A stretch of DNA of 64,000 bases from Tamarix chinensis (Eukaryota > Streptophyta > Magnoliopsida > Caryophyllales > Tamaricaceae), in contig CM060173.1 in NCBI GenBank assembly GCA_030549775.1, forward strand, positions 2,790,001-2,854,000, read 5' to 3'. Each line of letters begins with the position of its first letter. Within the stretch, counting starts at the first letter, position 1. A program made the translations under genes and the position numbers. The notes under the pieces are model-generated. The model was not told the origin of the DNA, ran no database searches, and saw nothing but the letters and a program-made list of their open reading frames with translations. Shown one piece after another: positions 15,421 through 26,224 of the stretch.

Positions 15421-16829
15421 ATAAAATGTGTATGCCTATGTAATAATTTGTTTGCACATCAAAAGAAAAAAGTAAGAAGAAAGAATAGTTGGAATGCTCT
15501 AGCAATACTCGTCTACAGAAGAAAAGACACCCAAGGGAAACACCATAGTTTTGGGTTCGTTGTTGGATTTAGAAATAACTACAAGATCTCTGTGGTTTTG
15601 TTCCCTTTGTTTCACAAGATAAAAGGCATCATGTCAATCAAAAGGGAGAAAAAGAAGAGTGTGATTAAATAGAAGAAAATTTTATATAACCCAACAACAT
15701 TTTCTAAAGGTTCTTCAAACTAATAACTATTACTACCTTTTGTGTACTATTAAGACTTGGATAAGAAAACTATACTATTAAGTGAATAAACTAAATTGGA
15801 AAAAAAGATGAAATATCATGGAAATATGAGGGAGACAATTGAAATAAATTCAATACACAAACCACATTTACAACCATGAGTCAAGAGCATCTAAAATTGG
15901 TGAGACAATGACTAAAACATGCTCACATGAAAGAACTAGGATGATCAGTGCAACAGTTACACATGAGTATGCACCATGCCAATCTATGCCTTAAATATTT
16001 TAGGTATGTAGGAAGGCTGCCAATATGATCATAAAGTAACTGAAAAAAATATATTTAAAACTATATATGTTAGCTAAATAAAATATCCAAAACTTAGGTT
16101 TTTTATATACAAACACATTAATATTATAGAAAGTATACACTAAAAATTAATAAATTTACACATTTTTAAAGAAATTTAAGTCCTTTTTATATAAATTTAA
16201 TTATTTAGCACTTAGCTCTAAGATATAAACCTTTGTTTTGTTGGGAAAACTTGTGATGAATCTCAATTTTAGACTTGTCAAGTGACTTGCAAAAACCCTT
16301 CTAGATAGAATAGATTAGGTTATGTATCTATACCTACAAGACCTATTTATATAGTAATCAAGAACTTATAACCAAGAGCTTATAGAACTATGATCTCAAG
16401 TCGAAAAAAAGAGAGGAAAAGATTATCCTTTGAATCTTTTTCTGGGCATGCAAAATCAAGGAACATAACCAATCATCTAACCTTATTAAGGAAATTATAT
16501 TGCAAGAAAGCTTTGAAATGTAACTCACATCCTCTAACTTCCTAATCCTTCCAACATGGGTTTTGATCTCAACCTCACCTATTCCTTCAACTTTAACTTC
16601 TTCCTTGTTGGATAAAGATAATGACTTCCTATCACAGGACTTTAGAAATGCGAACTAATCATCCTAGCAATATATGTGTTGAGAATATCTTAAATCCAAA
16701 ATCAATCATCCTTCCATGTGTTTATCCCTTACACCAAGAGAACATCCCCAAAACATTACTCATTTATTGCAACTGTAACACTATTCTTATCCTTCCAATT
16801 TTTCTTATAACTTGAACATTATCCCCCCA
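15421..16829. other. Gene-free interval with a third partial copy of the copia-like repeat
   Basis: From about 16,238 to 16,450 the sequence again carries the block TGATGAATCTCAATTTT, then AACCCTTCTAGATAGAATAG and 'GACCTATTTATATAG', as at 14,690 and 17,420. The rest is AT-rich with short frames I do not recognise. Confidence 0.35.
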
Positions 16830-17418
16830 CCCCATTATAATGAAAGCATTGTATATTTGGGTTAGTCAATTTTTTTACCTTACTTTGATTGACCACATAA
16901 ATATAGAATGGATCCATTTGTTGATAATGGTCCCTCTTATCCTTCCAATTCATCTACTTTAAGCAAAACCAACACATTTTCTTCCATATCACTAAGTGCA
17001 CCACCACAAAAATATACTCCTTTGGGAGAGAACTTTGTTGCAAGAGAGCTTGATCTTGAGTGAAAACATATTCTTATTTAAGAATAACTTATTAGCCAAT
17101 GACTTCAACACAAATGTATTCACTACTTTTCCCATAATTCTTTCAAATTCATCTCCTAAAAAATGTTGTACTTAGTTTTTAAAGAAGAGTTAATTGAATC
17201 ATGCTCATTGAACAAAGCTTTGTCTATGCCTAGCTGGCAACATTCACATTCATCGATTTCTTATCCTCCAATATTGCATGCAACTCTTGTTGGATAAAAA
17301 TATCCTTGATCATACTTTGGCATAACCCAAAATTAATCTTTTCATCAAACAATCCTATCATAAGCTTCCCTCTAAAAATCTTACCCATCATCCTAACTTT
17401 GGTGTCTGGAAAAATCAT
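16830..17418 (-). pseudogene. Ty1/copia-type gag relic
   Basis: Minus-strand translation from 17,418 gives a 62-codon open frame. Its segments FDEKINFGLCQSMIKD and QQELHAILEDKK match the N-terminal part of plant copia gag, where a phenylalanine-glycine-leucine-tryptophan motif precedes 'QQ(G/E)L..AL'. The usual tryptophan is cysteine here. Further along, in broken frames, MIQLTL and LLQQSSLPKEY correspond to the later gag motifs, with several stops between. It cannot make a functional capsid protein. The repeat at 17,410-18,130 lies where a 5' LTR would be for this orientation. Confidence 0.55.
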
Positions 17419-18130
17419 GATGAATCTTATTTTTGGAATTATATTATAACATATAGAAACCCTTTTGAATAAAATGGATTAGGTATTGTATATATGCCTC
17501 AAGGATCCATTTGTGTACAAATTAAAAACCCAAATCCAAGAACGTTAAAGGCCTATGTAAAATATAAACCAATCAAGGAACAAGAATAATGACCAAACTT
17601 GAATTATATTAGTAGTACTACTACTACTATTATCATCAATATTATCATCCTCGCAAGCAATATGGAAATTTAAGAATACTTCAACCTATATTTTTCCTCA
17701 CCAAGAGTAATCAATAACAAATTTTTAATTAATCAATTCAATTAAGAAATTTTAGATATAGAACATAAAAATTCTCTCCCAAATGTTGTCTCTCACACCC
17801 TTGGCTTGTGTCTATGGAAGTTGTTGTACAACATAAGCTTTCATATATGCTAAGAGAAACTGTAGAACTAAAAAAACAAAAACCAACTATTTACATTAGT
17901 AAGATACTAAAATTCTATTTAGTAATGGTATGGAACCGTTTATTGAAAACTGGATCGACACATGTGTACCTATTGACACGGGCCACACATGTGATGTTGA
18001 CAAAGATGAATATCGTTTTCCACCTTCTCTTGATTCACTCCTTTTTGACATATGCATATTCCTTGACACTAACCATTCGTGTACATCTACAAACACCCTT
18101 CTTCTTTTTCCCATTATCTTCCATTCTTGA
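17410..18130. repeat. Direct-repeat copy 2 of the copia-like LTR segment
   Basis: Diverged copy of 14,590-15,420 in the same orientation. It follows the N-terminus of the minus-strand gag relic, as a 5' LTR would. A TAC/ATC microsatellite lies at about 17,612-17,652. The right side ends where copy A3 inserted. Confidence 0.45.
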
Positions 18131-18864
18131 TGTAACACTCTAAAATTCACTATATTTTTTTTGAAAGGAAGTAATTAAATTAAAAACCTGTGAATTCTGG
18201 TGATGTTACCACCACACTTAGTACCAGGCCGGTTCACTCCGACCGTTCCAGTACCAAGTGCTAAGGCTAAAAGGAAAATAATATTAAATTATAAATCAAA
18301 ACAATCAAGACTCCAAATAAGCGTTAAATGGCTGTAAAACAAAAATCAGAGTACGCATAAAGAATTATAATTCATATCCAAAAGAAAAATAAGCTTACAA
18401 CCGATAAAATTTTCATCTAAAATACTCAATACAAAGTAATAAATCATAAAGGGTAAAACCCATACAAAAGAAATAATAGAAGGAAATAAAATCACATGAA
18501 GAGTGAATCCAGCCATACCACTCTCAAGCTTAGAGCAAAATACATGCTCAACACTCAGCCCCCTAATGCCTTGCCCATTTGCACAAAGTCAGAGGGGCCT
18601 TCTACTCGTGGGAATGAGTAGCACCAATGAAAAGGGTAATCAGTATGCTACGTACTGAGTAAAGTAACTATGCACTAAGGCCAACAAATAAAATCACATA
18701 AACCATGTAGAAAAATAAAAAGGGCAATAAGTCCAACAAGATAACGTAAAGGCATACGATCATTCAGGTAAATATACAAAGGTCCATTTATGGTCTAGAT
18801 TAATTACTTAATTAATCTCTTATCGGAAATCATTTCACACCATGATCTTTATCAAATCCATGCG

Positions 18865-19262
18865 AGTACGGGAACCCCACTATTATAGTCGGTGGACCAG
18901 ATACATACAGGGCACAAAGCTCCTGACTACTATTATTATCAGTGGACCAGAAACATACAGGCATAAAGCTCCTAACCACTATTATTCGCCGGTAGGCCGG
19001 TATGACCCCGACTCTCATGGTGTTCCACTGTAAGTACTTAGTGTCTTTCCCATATCTTAGCACAAATATGTTCATTTTGTTGAGCACGGAATCCCCCACT
19101 ATTATAGTTGGTGGACCGGAAATGCATAGGCATAACGTCTTATCACTATTATTCGCCGGTGGATCGGTCACACATAGGGTAAACACCTTAACCATTATTA
19201 TTCGCCGATGGACCGGTATGGGCCTGGCTCAACAATCTTCCACTTTAAATGATTAAAGTCTT
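18865..19262 (+). repeat. Hairpin-repeat cassette of copy A3
   Basis: Two tandem blocks of about 195 bp, each with a GGGAACCCC or GGAATCCCC header, three CCACTATTAT...GGTGGACCGG units and a CCACTNTAA...TTAGTGTCTT tail. GCCGGTGGACCGG includes the palindrome CCGGT-GG-ACCGG. Spacers can form a second hairpin, for example TAGGGT with ACCTTA (about 19,176-19,191), allowing one G-U pair. Confidence 0.8.
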
Positions 19263-19619
19263 ATAGTGTCTTATTCAGAAGTTTCACCCTAGACATGCAT
19301 GACTCACTCTCCCCACACCTATCCTCCAATGGACTCGTTCCATATCATCAGACTTATGAACCTCTCAACTTACCCCACCATCATTTCCTCTATATCCTAT
19401 CTCACATTAGAAGTCCATCTCCCATATGTATGGGTGAAGGCCCACTACCTTACACTTCCAAGTCCACTCAACATCTCACTCTAGAGTTTTATCCCGAAAC
19501 CCTAATTTAGCCTATGTGGCCCATCCTACTCAATCTTACACAACCCAAATCATTTTAACACTCCATATATCACAGCCTATAGACTCCACCCTCATCATCA
19601 CATTTTAATCACCAAGTAC

Positions 19620-20190
19620 ACGTATGACTATGAAACCCTAAGTAGCCACACCAAACCCTAGCTGGCCACACAAAACCTTAGATCGGTCTCCTATGTACCC
19701 TTATACTGTCTCACGTACTATTTTTCATTCAAAGCATTCAAACACCCAAACAACACTTCCATCACCTTCCTCACACCTCAAATCAACTTTCCATACATAA
19801 AATTCACCCCCATGCAGACTTTACACACTCCATGCAACCTTTCGAACTTTTCATACAAAACCCTAAAACTTCCACGTGAAACCCTAGATTCCTCCATACA
19901 AAATCCCTAGATTCCTCCATGCAAAACCTTAGATCCATCCATGCAAAATCCTAGATTCATACATACAAAACCCTAGCTCTATCCATACAAAACCCTAGCT
20001 CCAACCATACAAAACCCTAGATTCTGGCATACGAAACCCCATATTAGATTCTCCCATGCAACACCATAGATTAGATTCTCCCATGCAAACAATAAATTAG
20101 ATTCTCCCATGCAAAACCATAAATTAGATTCTCCGATGCAACACCATTAGATTCTCCCATGCAAAACCATAGACTAGATTCTCCCATTCT
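19620..20190 (+). repeat. Telobox-like and ATTAGATTCTCCCATG tandem arrays in A3
   Basis: AAACCCTA or AAACCCTAG recurs many times from 19,635 to about 20,030, in units such as CCATACAAAACCCTAG roughly 20-30 bp apart. From about 20,045 a 28-bp unit ATTAGATTCTCCCATGCAA, followed by AACCATAA, repeats about five times. The same two arrays occur in A4 (47,215-47,735) and, inverted, in A5 (40,128-40,480). Confidence 0.75.
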
Positions 20191-20247
20191 TTTATTTTAT
20201 TTAAAATACCCATTTTATTCCTCCACTCATGGATCATTAAATGATTT

Positions 20248-20335
20248 AGGTCAACTCACATCCCTTAGTCAACTTATTCCCCTTTGGTCAACTTACTCCC
20301 CTTGGTCAACCTCTTTCCCTTTTGGCCAACTTACT
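20248..20335 (+). repeat. GGTCAAC repeat array in A3
   Basis: GTCAAC recurs at about 20,249, 20,267, 20,286 and 20,303, with a degenerate GGCCAAC near 20,325. Read on the other strand these are TTGAC cores, the W-box sequence bound by WRKY factors. A longer version lies at 39,898-40,066. Confidence 0.6.
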
Positions 20336-20885
20336 TCCCGTTTTCCTCTTTTTTTTTATCCTTTCCCCCACACCATACCACATTTAACATCCTCACATGT
20401 ATGTCTAAAGGGTCACAACACATTACATCACATTCCACAACTTTTCACCACATATACATATCAACATATACCATAAGAATGTACACAATCATACCTTAAC
20501 TCCAAGTTGCTCCATACATAGAATAGTCAACTAATAACACATGATACACAACACAACATTATATAAGGCATCCAAAGTATATAATACACATAACACACAT
20601 AAAGCCTTAGTTACACCCTTACCTAAAATGACACCGGTCTTGGAGCACGCTCCTATGCCTCCTTAGGGCTTTGACTGGTCTCACCTATATATGAGGAAAA
20701 ACTAAAGATTAGATTCCCTCCTACTAAAATACCATTATTTACTAATTTATTCTAAGATTAGGTTTTTGATAAAATAATAACATATTAATAAAAATGACAT
20801 TAACTAATTACTAATTTTGCTAAAGATATAAGAAATAATATTAATATTGTAAAAGTTGATAATATAAGGCTTGAAGAATTTACCC

Positions 20886-20889
<4 letters not shown>

Positions 20890-20917
<28 letters not shown>

Positions 20918-21074
20918 GTAAAAATAATATTAATAATGATAATACTTATACTAATAATACTAGTAATAATAATAATATGGTTTGAAATAAATGGTGGAAT
21001 AAGGGCTTCGACCCTTCCCCAAAATAATAATAATAATAATAATCATAATCATAATAACAACAACAACAACAATA

Positions 21075-21128
<54 letters not shown>

Positions 21129-21267
21129 GAAATAGTAATAATGATAATGATAAAAACTATAATAGTATTACAAAATAATAATAATAATAACGGTAATAAT
21201 AGTAATGCTAATAATCAAAGATAAAATGAAGTAGGGTTTTGACCCTACATTGAATAAATAATAAAAC

Positions 21268-21313
<46 letters not shown>

Positions 21314-21337
21314 TAATAATAATAATAAAAAATAATA

Positions 21338-21399
<62 letters not shown>

Positions 21400-21690
21400 C
21401 ATAATAATAATAATAAGACATGATACTAATAATAATACTACTAAAATTTGAAATAGACATAATAGGGTCTCAACTCTATATAAAATAATAATACTAACAT
21501 TGAAAATAATAATAATAATAATCACATATTAATAATAATAAATATAATAATAGCAACAACAACAATAATAATAATATATGACCAAAATAAAGAAATATAA
21601 TAGGGCTGCGACCCTCAATAGCTATAATAATAAAACACATTAGTAGTAGTAGTAGTAGTAGTAGTAATAATAATAATAATAATAATAATA
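20890..21690. repeat. TAA microsatellite field with hairpin spacers in A3
   Basis: TAA runs are separated by unique spacers that each contain a short inverted repeat. Examples are AAGGG-CTTCGA-CCCTT (about 21,001-21,016), GTAGGGT-TTTG-ACCCTAC (about 21,231-21,248), TAGGGT-CTCA-ACTCTA (about 21,462-21,477) and AGGG-CTGCGA-CCCT (about 21,602-21,615). The spacers recur in the same order in A4 and, inverted, in A5. Confidence 0.8.
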
Positions 21691-23284
21691 GTGTAATCAA
21701 AATAAAGGAAATAAAATAAAATAAAGCTTATAAAAATAGTGAAAAAGGGTTGAGAGGGTTTAGGGTTCCACCTTAGGTTGGTGGTGACAGGCAGCACCGG
21801 CAGTGGTGTACGGCGGTGGTAGCGGTGGCTAGTAAAAGAGAAGAAAAGAGGAAAAGTTGGATGTTGGGAAAAGGATAGGTAGAATGAAGGTGGGAGTTGG
21901 GGTGTTTAGGGTTGTCTGGGTGGAGAGGTGTAAAATGAAGGTGGTGGCGCACGACAACGGTAGTGGTGGCCAAAAATAGAAGAAGAAGAGAAAGAGAGGA
22001 GGAGAGGGAGGAAGAAGAAAAGAAAGGCAGGGGAGATAGAGGGAAGTCTGTAGAGGCTTTTGGAAGGTGAAAGGGGCAACGGCGGAGGCGGAAGTGGTGG
22101 CTAAGGGTGGTGCGAAGGGCGGCGGAGGTGGAAGAAAGGGCTGCTTGGGAAGCAGACTTTGCACGACTGGGGTGGCTTGTGCAGGGTGAATTGAGGGATA
22201 TGAGTGGTTTAGTTAGTTAGAGGACGGTGCAAGGATTAGTTGGGTGGGCAGAGAGGCAGCATAGTTGGCCGAAGTTGGCGGTGCAAGGGGTAAAATTTTT
22301 CTGGGTTGAAATCAAAATCTTGAATAGGGTTAATTATGGGGGTATTTATAGAGTAAAAGGAGAGGATAGGGTCAGGGGACGACAAGGGATAGGGAAGGTC
22401 GAGCAGGGCTCACCGGAGGTAACAGTTGGCTAGCAGAATTTCAAAAAAGTGGCAGGGTGTTGCATAGGAAAAGGAGGAACTGCGCGAGAAGAGGGAGGAA
22501 AGGTTGGTCGGGTCAACATGGCCATCCAGTAGGAGAGGGAGAGAGCGGGAAAATTGCTGGTCAAATCAGGCATAGTTGGCGGTGGGAGCTTCGGACAGTT
22601 GTAGGTCGAACGGAGGAGGGAAAAAGGAAGAAGAAGAAGAATACGGCGTGGACCGACGGTCCCAAAAGAAAAGAAAAGAAAAGAAAAAGAAAGGAAGAAT
22701 TGGTTGGGTGATGGCAATTAAAAGAAGGGAACAAAATGTAGTGTTTTGGGGGGAAAACAAAGAAGAAAGGACGACGTGTCATCCTGGGCCACCGAAGGAA
22801 GAAAGAAAAGGGGTGTTTGGGCTGCGGTAAGAGAAAAAAGAAAGAAGAGAAGTGGGCCATGGGAAGGAGAAAAAGGAAGAAGGAAAGCGGGCCGTGGACC
22901 AGCTCAATCGAGGTAATGAGGAAGAAAAAGAAAAGAAAAGAAAAGAAACAAAAGGAAAAAGGGAAAAGGGAAAAAACGAAAATAGGTGGGTGGGGGTCAA
23001 TTAAATTAATTTAAATATTTAGAATATTTAAAAATAATAATATTTAAATAAAATAATATTTAAATCCCTTTTTAGGCTAATTTTAGATTTTTGAAAGATT
23101 TTTCATAAATTTCATTTTAATTAGCAAAATACCCTAATTTTTCTAATAAAAATATTTATTATTTTCTTCTTAAATTACCCTAATTAAATCCCCTATTATT
23201 TTAATAAAAATAATTTATTTAATTAATTTTCATAATAAATCCTTATTTAATGAAATTCTTAAAATTAGGTTTTGGGACATTTCA

Positions 23285-26119
23285 TTTGATTCTCTTATTT
23301 TACATAGATGGACTTGGATCCTAACATGTTCCAAGAGAAGAAGAATAGAAGAAGAAGAAGAAGAAACACAAGACTTTAAAAAAAATATGAAATTGAGAAA
23401 GAATAAAAGAAAAAGGACAAAAACTTTGGGTGTCGGTGTGTAAGAAAAGGGAACAACTTTGAATAAATAAAGAAAAGGAGAAATAAAACAAAATACTTCT
23501 ATATTCCATTTGCCTAAGCTACAACTACATGAGGGTAAGGTAAAAAAAAATATAAGGAAAATAATTGTGCAAGTCAAGAAGTTAATGATGTAAGATGTTT
23601 ATTAATATTTTCTTTTGTTTCTATCTTACTCTATTCTTTTATTAAAAACTAGAAGCCCCTCCAATTCAGAGGCCTCTTATATTAGCGTCAAATCAGCATT
23701 ATGGAATATTATACCTTGAAAAAGGATGGAGGAGGATAAGGTCATTTTCATTACCCTAGTATCAACTTTATCATAATAATACTCACCTTTAGAAACATGA
23801 TTATAACATATATCACTCATAGCTTCCATTTAATACATGAATGATTTCATTAAAACTACATCACAATCTTGTGGTCTAAAATTCATTCCTTTAAGTTTTC
23901 CTCCCCATTAGAAATTTTCCAGCACCTTGAGAAATGTTACTACCAAAAAAGAAAAAAAAGAGGCATATAATCAAACTTGAACCCTCTACTCTACAGAAAA
24001 GGATCATATAAGCCTAATCATGAGGGGAATTATTATTTATGCTAATAATCACAACTAAAATTGTATAAATGACCTGAGATAACAAGTTTCATGTACTAGA
24101 CTTGGTAAGATATTGTAGTAACAAGACTTCACTAACTCAATATGAAAAAAATTAGGCACATAATGCATCATTCAATACTTCATTCCATAAAGTTTTAATA
24201 AGCTAAAGTTATCTAATACTATGAGCGATCAATATTTGTGGTACAAAGTTTGAACCTACATATTACACGATATATATTATAACAAAGTTAATATAAAATA
24301 TAACAAAGTTAAAGTTAAGGGTTAAGGGAAGATGAACAAAAGTATACCCTTTAGTTGTTGAACAAGCCCTTTTAATTTATTCTCCTCATTGTTATGCTTT
24401 GACATCTCAACTTCATCTTTGGCAAATGTAAAACACTAATTTCCCCTTCTTAATTTCCTTATTTTTAATCTAATACCTTAATGATATGTAGCAAAAAAAA
24501 TCTATGACTTTTCTCTTGTAACTCTTCTAGCCACCCACCATGTATTTGGGCAACCAGCTTTACTAGTATATTTATCGGTCCCATCACAACAACTTATATG
24601 AAGGAAATAAATGGTGTACCTATTTAAAAGATATAAAAATGAGGGAAATGACATTGTCACAAGTTTCACCTAATATCTTACCCACTATAAAATTATTCAA
24701 TCATGCAAAAAATAATATGATAGGGAACATGACCCAAATGCAATAGTGGAATTTCCCATTTGGGCAATTTGATTTTCCTGCAAAATAGAACTTATAAATT
24801 AGTAAACATTGAAATAACTCTTCATATAAGAAGTTTAAAACATCTATAGAGAAAGATAAAAATGAAGATTGGAATATACAAGTACAATTACTACATACAT
24901 AAATAATGGAGACGTAGAAAAATTTTCTATAAGTCTATGGTTGCACGCAAAAGGCACCTAAAATAAAGTTCTACCAAATACTTACCAATGTCAAACAAAG
25001 TCTCATTACAAGTAATATGTAGAATTGTCAAAGAAAAAATATACTACTTAAAGTGAAGATGAACATTTAAACCATATTTTATGGTGAAAATTTCAACATT
25101 AAGGTTTGGTTTTTGGATAAAGACAAAATGATATTGTATGGTAAGAAACTTCATTTTAACAATGATACTATAGTTTCCAATATTACCACCATGAGTCCCT
25201 TAACTATAATCTTTTTTTATTATGTTCAGATGTTACAGATGATGATGGCTCTCTAGGTTAGGTTTCTTATCACTTTTAGCACTAGTTGAACAGTAATATA
25301 ATACAAAATAGAGCAGTAGCCCCTAACTCTTATCCATGTAATTTAAAATTCACTTGAAGAAATGAAAAAAAAAAGAATTTTAAAACACCCACTCAAGTAA
25401 CACTTTACCATACCTAATAAAAAATAAAATTTCCACCCCATTCTTAACACCACCACCCTACAAAAAGGAAAAAAAAAAGAAATTGTAGTTAGCAAGCTAC
25501 TTATCCACTAAATATTTTAACACAAATCTTCAAGGGTAGATGAAGAATCATGTGATTGTAGTCAAAGTAGGATTAGTGGCTATGCAATTTGGAAGAATAA
25601 ATGAATAGATTCAAGCAAGAATTTAAAAAAGAATTCAATAAGAACTCAAATATCTCAAAGAACTCAACTTTAAATGTCTCATATCTAAGATTACTCTAAG
25701 TAGTCTTGGAAAGAATTATCCAATCACAAAGAGAGAATTAACCAAGTAAATTACTTGTGTTATATTTCAATATCTCAACCATCAACAAGTTATAATGTGT
25801 CGACACCATATATATATATATATATATAGGTATAGAGCATTGCTAACTAGCATACTAATATAGTCATATGACACACAAATGGCTAATTAGCACATAAACT
25901 AGTATTAACAATGTATTTATATCCTATATAATACATGACTTAGTGAAGACTATTACTACATGAAAACAAATAACAAGAATCTTGATCATAACAATGAAGT
26001 TGACTAGGTCTTCTTAACTTGACTTTCATGCACAATAGCTTCCTTTTTAATAGCTTGTAACATGTGAAAATCTTAAATATCTTGACTTCTTAAATGGATT
26101 GATCTTTTTTTTTTTGTAA
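23285..26119. other. Gene-free AT-rich interval beside the gypsy relic
   Basis: I see no coding sequence. The right part (about 25,500-26,119) lies where the 3' LTR of the minus-strand gypsy element would be expected, but no LTR end can be placed. A GAA-rich patch is at 23,330-23,365 and an (AT)n run at 25,808-25,828. Confidence 0.3.
25808..25828. repeat. (AT)n microsatellite
   Basis: About ten uninterrupted AT units. Confidence 0.9.
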
Positions 26120-26202
26120 ATATGTTACATACCTGAAAGAATGACTTAAATAATATCATCATATGTTATATACCTATAAGAATGACTTAAAGTAATATCA
26201 TC
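26120..26202. repeat. 41/42-bp tandem duplication
   Basis: Two adjoining copies (26,120-26,160 and 26,161-26,202) of a unit beginning ATATGTTAYATACCT and continuing to TAATATCATC. It lies just past the C-terminus of the gypsy polyprotein relic, close to where a polypurine tract and 3' LTR would start. Confidence 0.85.
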
Positions 26203-26224
26203 TAGGTTAGTCATAGTATTATTA

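Larger units (their letters stand above)
18131..23284 (+). mobile_element. Long non-coding LTR-type unit, copy A3 (complete)
   Basis: It is 5,154 bp, starting TGTAACACTCTAAAATTCAC and ending GGTTTTGGGACATTTCA. Flanks are CTTGA (18,126-18,130) and TTTGA (23,285-23,289), a 5-bp duplication with one mismatch. Order: GTTACCACCACACTTAGTACC block, TACGTACTGAGTAAAGTAAC (about 18,650), hairpin cassette, telobox-like array, ATTAGATTCTCCCATG array, GGTCAA repeats, GGAGC-AC-GCTCC (20,642-20,653), TAA arrays with AGGG...CCCT hairpins, a GC-richer part, purine tract (about 22,610-22,980) and AT-rich end. TG...CA ends and a 5-bp duplication fit an LTR, but no gag, pol or primer-binding site adjoins it. Confidence 0.72.

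Noticed and set aside
18865..19262. CRISPR-like array
   Set aside because: The repeats are regularly spaced, but the spacers are themselves related and palindromic, and the setting is a plant transposable element with no cas genes.
22430..23014. Lys/Glu/Arg-rich or Phe/Ser-rich frames around the purine tracts
   Set aside because: These come from GAAAAG-type purine tracts that recur in every family-A unit; they shift frame freely between copies. The same applies to 8,996-9,259, 35,888-36,271 and 37,517-37,848.
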